Positions 6,838 to 15,237 of a stretch of 41,517 nucleotides of DNA are shown in pieces. Position 1 is the first letter of the stretch. Every line of letters starts with the position of its first letter. Origin of the DNA: Chitinophagaceae bacterium (GTDB lineage Bacteria > Bacteroidota > Bacteroidia > Chitinophagales > Chitinophagaceae); contig JADKKJ010000007.1 of assembly GCA_016720565.1 (NCBI GenBank), positions 1-41,517 of the forward strand, read 5' to 3'. Below the pieces are notes generated by a model. The model worked only from the letters and a program-made list of their open reading frames with translations. It was not told the DNA's origin and did no database searches. The translations under genes were made by a program, and so were the position numbers.

Positions 6838-6858
6838 GGTAATGTCATAATGGAGTCA
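6822..6858. promoter_or_regulatory. Four GTCA motifs at exact 11-base spacing, operator candidate
   Basis: GTCA starts at 6822, 6833, 6844 and 6855. Three of the four are preceded by T, and two are followed by TAA. The array covers the -35 box and the spacer of the early promoter and reaches toward rusA. One repeat per helical turn suits cooperative binding by a ribbon-helix-helix protein such as the one at 5924-6094. Confidence 0.65.
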
Positions 6859-6871
6859 TTATTGTATTGAA

Positions 6872-7363
6872 ATGAGACAAAAACCATGTAATTGTTTCAA
6901 CATGAGACAAGAACTATTCAGCCTCTACACAGAAGTAGCATCACATGTATCAAAAAAGAACAACCGCGACATCTTTATAAACAAGAAAACAGGCAGAATG
7001 TTCCCATCTAAATCAACCAAGCTACGCGATATGGAGCACTACCTTACGCGACAACTAATCAACGAAAAGCTTCGATCAAGTCTTAAAACCATAGACCACC
7101 CAATTGAAATTAAATTCACCTTCCTATTCCCAAATGATCACTACTTTACTAAAAAAGGTAATATCAATAAGAAAATACCCGATTTATCAAACCTCTATGA
7201 GCTACCACAAGACTGCCTACAAAAAGCTGGCGTAATTGAAAACGATACCCTAATCCACTCCCACGATGGCTCACGCAGACTCCCAAACAATAAAGATTAC
7301 TACGAATTACATATTGAGATATTTAAGCATGATGCGCCGAGTATAAACGATCAACCTAATTGA
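6872..7363 (+). CDS. rusA: RusA-family Holliday junction resolvase
   Basis: 163 residues. The C-terminal half carries the RusA pattern: IPDLSNLYELPQDCLQKAGV, then IENDTLIHSHDGSRR, with conserved aspartates in PDLSN, PQDCL and ENDTL positions. RusA enzymes cut four-way DNA junctions with a metal ion, resolving recombination intermediates before packaging. The first start (6872) has no close ribosome binding site, and a second ATG lies at 6902. Both begin with ATGAGACAA, so the first 30 bases may be a partial duplication. It is the first rightward gene, divergent from the early operon. Confidence 0.8.
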   Translation: MRQKPCNCFNMRQELFSLYTEVASHVSKKNNRDIFINKKTGRMFPSKSTKLRDMEHYLTRQLINEKLRSSLKTIDHPIEIKFTFLFPNDHYFTKKGNINKKIPDLSNLYELPQDCLQKAGVIENDTLIHSHDGSRRLPNNKDYYELHIEIFKHDAPSINDQPN

Positions 7364-7375
7364 GAATCATTCTCA
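7361..7375. promoter_or_regulatory. Perfect 7-1-7 palindrome at the end of rusA
   Basis: TGAGAATCATTCTCA is a perfect 7-1-7 inverted repeat that begins with the rusA stop codon. Its form resembles the core of a bacterial Fur box, but with two differences per consensus half set. It could equally be a short hairpin or a regulator site for the downstream genes. Confidence 0.35.
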
Positions 7376-7403
7376 TTTAGCAAGCAATATAAAAAGGTAG
7401 TTA

Positions 7404-7430
7404 TGAACATCCATTGTAAATACGACGAGT
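7404..7430 (+). pseudogene. Apparent 5' remnant of a ParB-domain methyltransferase gene
   Basis: After AAGG and an ATG, nine codons read MNIHCKYDEL. This resembles the usual first residues of phage ParB-domain methyltransferases. The reading frame then runs into the 3' end of the reversed HNH gene. The intact methyltransferase begins again at 7955 with an equivalent N-terminus. The likeness is recalled, not computed. Confidence 0.4.
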
Positions 7431-7437
7431 TATATAC

Positions 7438-7935
7438 CTATTCGCCAGCGACCAGTTTAATAAACTTTTTAGAGAAAGCAAAATTTAGCGCGGCATATTC
7501 TTTAAATAATAAAGCTGCAGCTATATCATATACTCTTGCCGCCTCAGATTCACTTGAAAACACACCGAGAGTAACATGATTATTATTATAAGTAATTTGA
7601 GCCTGATATTTACCATTTTTTGTTTTTGTAACCCCCTTAAACACATCTTTAATAAGATTTCTAGAGTTTTCTCTAAAAGAACATATTCTAAGATTTTCTT
7701 TTCTATTATCAAGAGAGTCACCATTTATATGGTCTATACAAAACCCATCAGGGCAATCCATAATATACCTATGAAGATAAATCTTTTTATTAAGCTTATT
7801 TTTAGAAACATAATAACGATTTCCACATTTTTGTGCATTCCACTTCAAATTATTATTCTTAATAAGAAAATTATAGCTGTCTACATCAATTATAGTTTCA
7901 AGACCCTTAGATATTTTAAGACAAACAAATCCCAT
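7438..7935 (-). CDS. HNH homing endonuclease with AP2 DNA-binding domain
   Basis: 165 residues. Residues about 55-93 carry the HNH_3 motif (HRYIMD, then CIDHINGDSLDNRKENLRI). Residues about 100-152 carry an AP2-like domain (FKGVTKTKNGKYQAQI, GVFSSESEAARVYD). Such proteins are free-standing homing endonucleases of phages: they cut alleles lacking the gene, and repair copies it across. It lies reversed between two plus-strand genes, and base composition is very AT-rich. Its start overlaps the region just upstream of the methyltransferase start. No good ribosome binding site is seen. Confidence 0.85.
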   Translation of the reverse strand: MGFVCLKISKGLETIIDVDSYNFLIKNNNLKWNAQKCGNRYYVSKNKLNKKIYLHRYIMDCPDGFCIDHINGDSLDNRKENLRICSFRENSRNLIKDVFKGVTKTKNGKYQAQITYNNNHVTLGVFSSESEAARVYDIAAALLFKEYAALNFAFSKKFIKLVAGE

Positions 7936-7954
7936 GCAATGGAGTTATCACTAT

Positions 7955-9160
7955 ATGGAAATTAAGGCAAAAGAAATAAAGATTGTTCCAACGAGTAGTT
8001 TAATAAAAAACCCAAAAAACAGAAATCATCACCCACAAGATCAAATAGAAAGACTTGCAGAAACATATAAATATCAAGGAATGAGAACGCCAATAGTTGT
8101 TTCAAATCAATCGGGATTTATAGTTGCTGGAAACGGTAGATATTTGGCTGCCATCCGCGCTGGATTAAAAGAATTGCCAGTATCATTTCAAGACTTCGAT
8201 TCACCAGAGCAAGAATATGCGTTTGGGATTGCCGATAATGGGCTTGGCGCGTGGGCGGAATTAGACCTCTCTGCAATAAACACAGACTTAGCCGATCTTG
8301 GCCCTGACTTTAATTTAGACATGCTTGGAATAAAAAACTTCACATTAGATATGGCTGATAAAGAAGGGCTCACCGATCCAGATGAAATACCAGAAGTTAC
8401 CGAATCAAAAGCAAAACTAGGTGATATTTATAAACTTGGTGAGCATAGATTGATGTGTGGTGATAGCACATCACTAGAGCAAGTAGAAAAGTTAATGGAT
8501 GGAAAAAAAGCCAAAGCATGGATTTCTGATCCACCTTATGGGATAAATCATGTAGAGACATCTCAAGAAAAAGGCCAATCAAAAGGATACAAAAAAATAG
8601 CAAATGACGATCTTCACGATGAGGAATTAAAAGATTTTATTTTTAAATCTATAGAAGCAAGTAAGCCATATCTTGAAAAAGGCTTTGCATTTTATATGTG
8701 GCATGCAATGAAAATGCAGGCATACTTTTCGCAAGCAGCAGCAGCAGCAGCAGGAATTCTTTTTCATAGACAAATAATTTGGGAAAAAGAAAGATTTGTG
8801 TTTGGAAGGGGACACTATCATTGGCAACATGAATTGTGTTTAATGGGATGGCTAGAAGGTAATGAGCCACCATTTTATGGCGAAAGAAATCAAACAACAA
8901 TTTGGAAAGTTTCAAGAGAAAATGACAAGATTCATCCAACACAAAAGCCAGTAGAACTTTATGAAAAACCAATAAAAAATCATTTAAAATCAGGAGAAAT
9001 ATTTATTGAGCCATTTGGTGGATCTGGTGTTGGAATAATAGCCGCTGAAAAATGCGGTGTATCTTGTTATTGTATGGAATTAGATCCGCACTACATAGAT
9101 GTTATAATAACAAGATGGGAAAAGTTCACTGGCAAAACAGCAGAGAAAATAAATGGCTAG
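7955..9160 (+). CDS. ParB-domain DNA methyltransferase (N6-adenine or N4-cytosine)
   Basis: 401 residues. Residues about 10-90 form a ParB-like domain (HHPQDQIERLAETYKYQG, then GFIVAGNGRYLAAIRAGL). From about 155 comes a class-beta methyltransferase: DPPY at about 192-195 and FGGSG at about 354-358, with HPTQKPVELY before the latter. DPPY followed later by FxGxG is the beta order, acting on an exocyclic amino group. It probably modifies phage DNA against host restriction. The ATG at 7955 has TGGAG ten bases upstream. An in-frame AGC repeat gives a run of six alanines. It overlaps terS by eight bases. Confidence 0.85.
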   Translation: MEIKAKEIKIVPTSSLIKNPKNRNHHPQDQIERLAETYKYQGMRTPIVVSNQSGFIVAGNGRYLAAIRAGLKELPVSFQDFDSPEQEYAFGIADNGLGAWAELDLSAINTDLADLGPDFNLDMLGIKNFTLDMADKEGLTDPDEIPEVTESKAKLGDIYKLGEHRLMCGDSTSLEQVEKLMDGKKAKAWISDPPYGINHVETSQEKGQSKGYKKIANDDLHDEELKDFIFKSIEASKPYLEKGFAFYMWHAMKMQAYFSQAAAAAAGILFHRQIIWEKERFVFGRGHYHWQHELCLMGWLEGNEPPFYGERNQTTIWKVSRENDKIHPTQKPVELYEKPIKNHLKSGEIFIEPFGGSGVGIIAAEKCGVSCYCMELDPHYIDVIITRWEKFTGKTAEKING

Positions 9161-9656
9161 ACCAAAAGGCTCAGGGCAAAGAAACCTAACAGATGCAGAA
9201 ATAGAACAGATAAAAACAATGTCTGGGCTTGGTCTCACACAAAGACAAATAGGACTTATCCTTAAAATGCCACTCGCAACATTTGAAACAGTTATGAGAA
9301 GAGATCCAAGAGTAAGGCCAGCACTAGAAGAAGGCGTAGCCATTGCTTTAAAAAATGTAACACAAACGGCCTATCAAATGGCCATCAGTGGTAAGGTTCC
9401 AGCAATGACAATGTTTTATTTAAAAACTAGAGCTGGCTGGCGTGAGACTCAAGCAATAGAATTGACAGGTGGTAATGGCGGCCCATTAGAATTACTTGTC
9501 GCACCAAAACAATTACAAAGAGAGTTAGATGAACTTAAAGGAAAATACGAAGCTGCATTACGAAACGCATCTTTACCGGAACGTATTAGCAGAGACATCA
9601 ACGAAGTCCCTGCTGAGTTTCTCATCGACTCTAAAGTTGATGGGAAGTCCGATTGA
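9153..9656 (+). CDS. terS: Terminase small subunit
   Basis: 167 residues. Residues about 13-50 form a helix-turn-helix (LTDAEIEQIKTMSGLGLTQR then QIGLILKMPLATFETVMRRD), the usual DNA-recognition part of small terminases. The central helices follow, and a charged coiled-coil-like segment (LQRELDELKGKYEAAL) probably mediates oligomerisation. It should recognise the packaging site and regulate the large subunit encoded immediately downstream. The ATG overlaps the methyltransferase end. Confidence 0.8.
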   Translation: MARPKGSGQRNLTDAEIEQIKTMSGLGLTQRQIGLILKMPLATFETVMRRDPRVRPALEEGVAIALKNVTQTAYQMAISGKVPAMTMFYLKTRAGWRETQAIELTGGNGGPLELLVAPKQLQRELDELKGKYEAALRNASLPERISRDINEVPAEFLIDSKVDGKSD

Positions 9657-11079
9657 GTGGGCAAAATATCCATTCCTAGTGAAGCTTCTAGAAGATGATT
9701 CTAAAAAGATTGTAATTCAAAAAGGCTCACAAATGGGCGTGTCTACATATTGTATTCTTTTAACTTTATATTTAACCAAACTAAAGATTGCTCCACGCGG
9801 AGTAATTTACTGGCTACCAACTAGATCGCTTGTAAATGATTTCGTATCCACAAAGCTTGATCCATTAATAGAGGAGAACACAGATGATCCAATCGTTAAT
9901 CAAAACAGCTCAGACAAAGATAATCTTGGCATTAAAATGCTTTATGGTATTCCTACTTTCTGGCGTGGTCTTGAGTCTAAGTCTGGCGTCAAGAGTATTA
10001 GCGCAGACGCTGCAATATACGACGAGCTTGACGAATCTGATCAATCACAAGTTAGACAGGCCCGCGAGAGATTATCTGGTAGCGATATTAAAATTGAACG
10101 AGAACTCTCCACCCCAACAATACCAGACTTCGGCATCAATAAAGTATTTCAAGAATCAGATCAACACCACTTCTTCTTCAAATGTGAATCATGCTCACAA
10201 TGGAACTCACTTGAATTAGATTTCCCTAGAAACTTCTTACAAGATCTATCTGGCAATTGGTATAGAGGGTGCAAGAAATGTAAGCAATCAATTGAGAATA
10301 CAAAAGGCTTCTGGGCACCAATTACTAAATCAGATCTAAGAGGATACTGCATATCTCAATTATATTCCAAGACTAAGACTGCCAATGAGATAATGAATGA
10401 CTACTACACAACTGAATTCATCGGACACTTCTATAACCACGTTGTAGGTCAACCATATCTATCAGCCACTGACAGAGTTACAGAGTCACAGGTGTTAAAT
10501 CTATGTAATCAACTAAAGCCAATGAAGCATGAATCTATCGCCACAACATTTATGGGAATAGATCAAGGCTCTAAACTTCATTGTGTAATCATGCAAAAGC
10601 CCAACATAGTTCTTTGGGTAGGTGAGCTAGACCAATTTGAGCAAGTAGATGAGTACATAAAGAAATTCAGAGTAAGCCAAGTTGTCATAGATGCATTACC
10701 AGAAACCAGAAAGGCGCGTGAGTTAATGAATAGACATAAGAACAAAGTATGGCTTTGCTTTTATAATGATAATCAAAAAGGCTCCTACGCTTGGAATGAA
10801 GATGAGAGAATAGTGTCAGTCAATCGCACAGAAAGCCTAGACGTTGGTACACAATCAATCATTAGCTCAACAATTACATTGCCCGCCCGCAATCAGTGGA
10901 TAGAAATGTTTGCCAAGCATTGCTCTAACATTGCCAAGACCTCAGAAGAAAACAAAGAAACCGGAGCTAAGAAGTATACTTACAAAAAACTAGGCCCAGA
11001 TCATTTAAGACATGCCTTAAACTATTGTCAGATTGCCATGAGTGGTTCATCTGGTGGAGTAGTTTCAGTTACAAGATAA
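9640..11079 (+). CDS. terL: Terminase large subunit (GpA-like packaging ATPase/nuclease)
   Basis: 479 residues from 9640. Walker A-like KGSQMGVST at about 28-36 and Walker B AIYDELDE at about 125-132 mark the ATPase. Two CxxC pairs (CESC, CKKC) near 185-220 form a probable zinc-binding insert, as in GpA-type terminases. The C-terminal nuclease has FMGIDQGSKLH and DALPETRKARELM with conserved acidic residues, ending near DHLRHALNYC. It translocates DNA through the portal and cuts it. The frame is open back to 9529, which would overlap terS by 128 bases; the ATG at 9640 gives a 17-base overlap and is more usual. Confidence 0.85.
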   Translation: MGSPIEWAKYPFLVKLLEDDSKKIVIQKGSQMGVSTYCILLTLYLTKLKIAPRGVIYWLPTRSLVNDFVSTKLDPLIEENTDDPIVNQNSSDKDNLGIKMLYGIPTFWRGLESKSGVKSISADAAIYDELDESDQSQVRQARERLSGSDIKIERELSTPTIPDFGINKVFQESDQHHFFFKCESCSQWNSLELDFPRNFLQDLSGNWYRGCKKCKQSIENTKGFWAPITKSDLRGYCISQLYSKTKTANEIMNDYYTTEFIGHFYNHVVGQPYLSATDRVTESQVLNLCNQLKPMKHESIATTFMGIDQGSKLHCVIMQKPNIVLWVGELDQFEQVDEYIKKFRVSQVVIDALPETRKARELMNRHKNKVWLCFYNDNQKGSYAWNEDERIVSVNRTESLDVGTQSIISSTITLPARNQWIEMFAKHCSNIAKTSEENKETGAKKYTYKKLGPDHLRHALNYCQIAMSGSSGGVVSVTR

Positions 11080-11097
11080 CATCACGAGGTCACAACA

Positions 11098-11541
11098 TTG
11101 TCAGAGCCTAAATATATCAAAATAGCTAGATCACAAATTGGTGTAAAAGAGAAAATTGGGATGCATGATAATCCAAAGATATTTGAATATCTTGAGGCCA
11201 CAACTTTTAGGTCTAGTGGTGATATGGTTCCATGGTGTGCAGCTTTTGTTTGTTGGTGTCTAGAAGAATGTAAAATTCAATCAACAAGATCCGCTTGGGC
11301 ATTATCTTATCTAAGGTGGGGCAATGCTGTTTCAAAACCAGAACTATATGACATTGCAGTTCTTAAAAGACAAGGCGGCGGACACGTTGCATTTATTGTT
11401 GGAGTTGATGAAAGCTTGGGCACAATTCAATTATTGGGTGGCAATCAGCATGATGCAGTTAATATCACAAATTTTCATGTTGACGATGTTCTTTCTTATA
11501 GGCGACCATTTCTAATCTACGATGGGGTCAGCAATGTATAA
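11098..11541 (+). CDS. CHAP/NlpC-P60-like peptidoglycan hydrolase (TIGR02594-type)
   Basis: 147 residues. MVPWCAAFVCWCLEE near residue 42 carries the catalytic cysteine, GGGHVAFIVG near 97 the histidine, and LLGGNQHDAVN near 115 the downstream polar residue. This matches the TIGR02594 papain-like family found in phage lysins. A TTG start at 11098 is supported by GAGGT seven bases upstream. It could be the endolysin or a virion-associated hydrolase. No signal peptide is seen, so a holin would be needed for export. Confidence 0.75.
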   Translation: MSEPKYIKIARSQIGVKEKIGMHDNPKIFEYLEATTFRSSGDMVPWCAAFVCWCLEECKIQSTRSAWALSYLRWGNAVSKPELYDIAVLKRQGGGHVAFIVGVDESLGTIQLLGGNQHDAVNITNFHVDDVLSYRRPFLIYDGVSNV

Positions 11542-12109
11542 GTTTCTAAGACGGTACCTAATTAAGATCGCAGTTCCATTAAGCAAGTTCATTTCCAAAT
11601 GGCATAGACCAGAAGCTAAGATCACAAGCGCACAATATATGGACGCTAAAAAAGTTTTATTAAGCGGTGATATTCTTTTGTCAGAAGTTGAGTGGGAGTT
11701 ATCAAACTACTTTATTCCAAAAACTTATAAACATGCCGCAATCTATTTCAATGGATTAGTTTATGAAGCCGTAACCCATGGTGTTAGATCAGTAACATTA
11801 GAGGAGTGGTTGTTTAAGAAGGACCATGTGGCGATTGTCAGGGCTAACTTTGATATTACTGCACCAATGTTATTTTTAGGTAAAAGCTTTTTAGATCAGA
11901 ATATTGGCGAGCCTTATGACTTCTCGTTTAAATTAGAGGGCACTCAGTCTTGGTATTGCTCTAAATATGCTTATGAGTTTTTACTTGCAATGAACCCAAG
12001 CTTTGCGGCTCAATTTACCTTGCGTGAAACTTTAGGCGAGTTAACGGTAAAGCCAGATGATTTTTACTTGGCCAAAGATAAGTTTACATTGATTGCAAAA
12101 TTTAATTAG
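11534..12109 (+). CDS. YiiX-like permuted papain-fold hydrolase
   Basis: 191 residues. KHAAIYFNGLVYEAVTHGVR around residue 75 holds the expected histidine, and NIGEPYDFSFKLEGTQSWYC near 128-145 ends in the expected cysteine (YCSKYAYE). This histidine-before-cysteine order is typical of circularly permuted NlpC/P60 enzymes such as YiiX. The N-terminus is basic with hydrophobic residues (KFLRRYLIKIAVPLSKFI), perhaps an amphipathic anchor. ATG 11534 follows a GGGG-type site; 11522 is the alternative. It overlaps the preceding hydrolase gene. Cell-wall or lipid-amide cleavage is plausible; the substrate is unknown. Confidence 0.65.
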   Translation: MYKFLRRYLIKIAVPLSKFISKWHRPEAKITSAQYMDAKKVLLSGDILLSEVEWELSNYFIPKTYKHAAIYFNGLVYEAVTHGVRSVTLEEWLFKKDHVAIVRANFDITAPMLFLGKSFLDQNIGEPYDFSFKLEGTQSWYCSKYAYEFLLAMNPSFAAQFTLRETLGELTVKPDDFYLAKDKFTLIAKFN

Positions 12110-12117
12110 GAGCATAG

Positions 12118-12564
12118 ATGCTTTGTGCTTTATTAGACAATAACATTATTTTTACAATCTCTGATTTAACAGAGGGCCAAATACAATCATCTACTCATCA
12201 AGTTGTTGATATTTCTTTAATGGACCCACAGCCAGTAGTTGGATGGATATTACAGGGTAATAAATTAGTTCCACCAGCAGGTCAAACGGCCACACCATCA
12301 ATGAAAATTTCAAAGCTAGCACTTCTTAATAGATTTACAAACACAGAGCTTGCAACTTACTACACAGCCATTCAGTCTAATATTGGATTACTTATTTTAG
12401 ACAAGAAACTATTTGCAGCCGAGTACATTGATCTTAATAGAGCAGACACTATTTACGGAATAAATGTTTTAGCTAGTGCTAGCGTTGGGATTATTACATC
12501 TGCAAGAGCAACGGCAATATTAACAAATCCAGTTACAGAAGTAGAGAGACATAAGGGGACATAA
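12118..12564 (+). CDS. Hypothetical virion-associated protein
   Basis: 148 residues, preceded by TTAGGAG. The first half contains VVGWILQGNKLVPPAGQ, a pattern seen at the start of small phage tail-fibre-related proteins. The second half is helical (KISKLALLNRFTNTELATYY). The stop overlaps the next ATG. A structural or fibre-assembly role is inferred from neighbours only. Confidence 0.45.
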   Translation: MLCALLDNNIIFTISDLTEGQIQSSTHQVVDISLMDPQPVVGWILQGNKLVPPAGQTATPSMKISKLALLNRFTNTELATYYTAIQSNIGLLILDKKLFAAEYIDLNRADTIYGINVLASASVGIITSARATAILTNPVTEVERHKGT

Positions 12565-14654
12565 TGAAAGTAATTAGCGCAGGATTAAATGATGATGTAG
12601 TTACAGTCTACGATAAGACAAAAACTACAATTTTAAATGTAACTCAAAAGACTGTAAACTCAAATCTAGTTTTAGGTCCAATACTGCCAAATTATTTTGA
12701 TTCATTTGTTGATTCAGGAATTACTCCGACACCTGGCATTTGTTACACAAAAAATGATAGATTATTTGTTCTAGGAACATTCACCGCAGGTCTTGCAACA
12801 ATAAATCTTTATGACTTTAATTCTTTAACTGGTGTAAAATCTTATGTTGGCAAGATCACAGTTCAGCTTCCTAACCAAGCTGCTACAACTCACACTGTGC
12901 GTGCGTTAAAAGTATTTAATGATGCCGGGGCAACTAATTGGAAAATTGCAATACAAACAACCGGATCTGTTCTAATTAACGGTGGAACATTTGTAGTTAA
13001 TAAAGTAGATAAAGCAGATTTTGGGCCTGTTAGTTTTACCGCTTTTCCAATGGCATTAACAGATGATTCAAAGTCTGTTTATTTTTATCAAGCAACTGCC
13101 GAGAAAGGATCTGCGCAATTAAATACAACTGGCGCAGATATGATTGGGGACACAACAAATAATAAACTTTATGTTCACAACGGCGTATCAGCTACTCATC
13201 AGTATTATTCTTGGGACATGACTCTCGCGCCAACTATTGCTGATCCATTTACTTGCACAACTCCAATAGCAACCCCTGGCGTTGTAAATGCAACGGGGCA
13301 TAACTATGTAGCTGGTGATCAAGTTGTCTTTTCTGTAACTGGTGGCGCGTTACCAACTGGTCTTGTTGCTGGGACAGTTTATTTTGTAATTGCAACTGGT
13401 CTTGTTGCTGGTGTTTCCTTTGAGGTTTCATTAACATCTGGTGGAGCTGCGATTAACTTCACAGGCTCATCAACTGGTACGCAGACTGTAAAACGTGGTT
13501 TTGGTCAAAGCACAAATGCTTTTATTGCTAAGACTGGAAACTTACCAGCATTAGCTGGAACACTTCTTTTAGTAAATACTGGTCATTATGTTGCAGCAAC
13601 TCAATATATAGTTGGGGCAGATTTCGGATTCTTTTCCACATCTACAAATATTTACATGGGTAAACTTTCAGAATTAACAAGTGGTGCGACTACATGGCCA
13701 TCTTTAATTGCCGCCAATATATTGGGTGGAGCTACTCAAATCGTAGCACCTACGGCGGCTTTTGCTACATATTCTGCAGTTCTAGATAAGGCTTTTATTG
13801 TTACAACCACAGGTCAGTTTATTTCAAAAGGCTTTGTTAATAGCGTAATAGATTACAATTTTGGGGCACCTGACAACACATATTTTGAAGCAAATAATCT
13901 TATTCCAAATATCGGAATGACAACAATTTCAGCGATTGAGTCTAGAAATGGATGGTTATTGCTAGCAGGTTCGGCAATTGGGCAAAGGGGAGTAATTGCT
14001 AACTTTGTTGGTGCAGATGTAATTTATGACACCAGCACAATAATAACAAAAGTGCTTGATACAACTTCAGCTCAAATGAAATTTATTTCAACATTAGAGG
14101 AGTTGTTTGATATTACTGGAACAAGCCCATTTTATTATAGATCTGCGACAACCGCAGCAGATGCAATATTCAACACGGCTACAGGTGGGTGGATACAAAT
14201 TGAGGTCGCTCAAGACTTATCATCTTTTTCAACAAATAATTTTACACAATTTAAGATTGATTTTAACATCATGTCTGCAATTTCAAACATTGGTGCTCAA
14301 TTGAAAGACCTTGAAATAACAGTTTTGGGTAACAATGAACTAAGTGATAATTGGCAAGAGTCGGGACCTAATACAACTCAAAATACTTCACCTGCTTATA
14401 GTGCATTTAGATTGGCTAAGGCTTATGCGACTTCTGTTCCAACTCTATTCTTTAGAGCTTATGATGATTCAGGAAACTTAGTTGTATCTGCCAATACAGT
14501 TTCAAATCCTACATTGTTTGAATATTCTACCACAAACGGTGGGAGCTGGATTGCTCTTGGAACAATTCCAAACACACCACTTACTACAGAGGTTAGATAC
14601 AAATGGGCATCACCTCCGGGTGTGATTGTAGTTCCAAGCATAAGGGAGTCTTAA
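12564..14654 (+). CDS. Large virion surface/fibre-like protein
   Basis: 696 residues, rich in G, T, S, N and A, with beta-strand periodicity throughout and no cysteine-rich or enzymatic motif. Residues about 240-312 (GHNYVAGDQVVFSVTGG, LPTGLVAGTVYFVI, GSSTGTQTV) form a small beta domain recurring in phage tail fibres. Within it a 16-base phrase encoding TGLVAG occurs twice (about 13357 and 13402), a likely slippage duplication. The repeated strand pattern upstream resembles a propeller, which is inference. It lies between hydrolases and the head genes, unusual for a fibre. Possibly a neck whisker or head fibre. Confidence 0.5.
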   Translation: MKVISAGLNDDVVTVYDKTKTTILNVTQKTVNSNLVLGPILPNYFDSFVDSGITPTPGICYTKNDRLFVLGTFTAGLATINLYDFNSLTGVKSYVGKITVQLPNQAATTHTVRALKVFNDAGATNWKIAIQTTGSVLINGGTFVVNKVDKADFGPVSFTAFPMALTDDSKSVYFYQATAEKGSAQLNTTGADMIGDTTNNKLYVHNGVSATHQYYSWDMTLAPTIADPFTCTTPIATPGVVNATGHNYVAGDQVVFSVTGGALPTGLVAGTVYFVIATGLVAGVSFEVSLTSGGAAINFTGSSTGTQTVKRGFGQSTNAFIAKTGNLPALAGTLLLVNTGHYVAATQYIVGADFGFFSTSTNIYMGKLSELTSGATTWPSLIAANILGGATQIVAPTAAFATYSAVLDKAFIVTTTGQFISKGFVNSVIDYNFGAPDNTYFEANNLIPNIGMTTISAIESRNGWLLLAGSAIGQRGVIANFVGADVIYDTSTIITKVLDTTSAQMKFISTLEELFDITGTSPFYYRSATTAADAIFNTATGGWIQIEVAQDLSSFSTNNFTQFKIDFNIMSAISNIGAQLKDLEITVLGNNELSDNWQESGPNTTQNTSPAYSAFRLAKAYATSVPTLFFRAYDDSGNLVVSANTVSNPTLFEYSTTNGGSWIALGTIPNTPLTTEVRYKWASPPGVIVVPSIRES

Positions 14655-15224
14655 GTGAGTTACTCGCAATATTCAGCAGGGGCATCTTATCAATTAGTAC
14701 CGTCTGCATGTATTGTTGATATTACTCCCCCCACTTTTACTGGCATTTCATCACTAACAGCTAGCACAGACGGATCACTTACGGCCAATTGGCCTCTTGC
14801 AACTGATACAACTCCACCGATTGAATATATAATATTCATAGCTTTGGGATCAGTTTCAGCGGGGGCATTATTTGTTAATTCAAATATTGTTACAATTGCA
14901 CCTAGTGGGGTTATATCTAAGAAAATTTTTACACTCGCTGATCAAACTACTTACTTGGTTAATGGACTCACTTACACAGTGGGAGTAAGAGCAAAAGATG
15001 CATTAGGAAATATAAATACAAATACAGTGATACTAATGGTTGTGGCCACTGGATCAGGGAATTTGCCCGTAGTGTTTCAAACTATCGCGACCGATCTTGC
15101 GGCCACTGAAATTTTATTGGCAGTCATTGCAAATGGTGCGGCCGTAGTTGGTGGCAGATCAATGACGTTTTCACAATTAAATACATCGATGGAAATTACA
15201 ATCGATCCACAGTTAATACCTTAA
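14655..15224 (+). CDS. Fibronectin type III-like virion protein
   Basis: 189 residues from a GTG start with GGGAG eight bases upstream. Residues about 24-125 look like one Fn3 domain: PPTFTGISSLTAST, LTANWPLATDTTPPIEYIIF, and TYTVGVRAKDALGNI with the usual Y-V-R-A-x-D-xxGN signature. Such domains decorate phage capsids and tails and bind cell surfaces weakly. The C-terminal 60 residues are hydrophobic and alanine-rich. It follows the large surface protein without a gap. Confidence 0.6.
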   Translation: MSYSQYSAGASYQLVPSACIVDITPPTFTGISSLTASTDGSLTANWPLATDTTPPIEYIIFIALGSVSAGALFVNSNIVTIAPSGVISKKIFTLADQTTYLVNGLTYTVGVRAKDALGNINTNTVILMVVATGSGNLPVVFQTIATDLAATEILLAVIANGAAVVGGRSMTFSQLNTSMEITIDPQLIP

Positions 15225-15237
15225 GGAGTGAGGTTAC

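Noticed and set aside
7576..7965. Plus-strand protein across the HNH gene
   Set aside because: It is the hydrophobic shadow of the HNH-AP2 gene, whose domains are clear on the minus strand.
8734..8753. AGC repeat as a phase-variation switch
   Set aside because: The unit is three bases, so changes only alter the number of alanines and do not shift the frame.
9529..9639. Longer N-terminus for the large terminase
   Set aside because: It would overlap the small terminase gene by 128 bases; the terminase-like sequence begins after the ATG at 9640.
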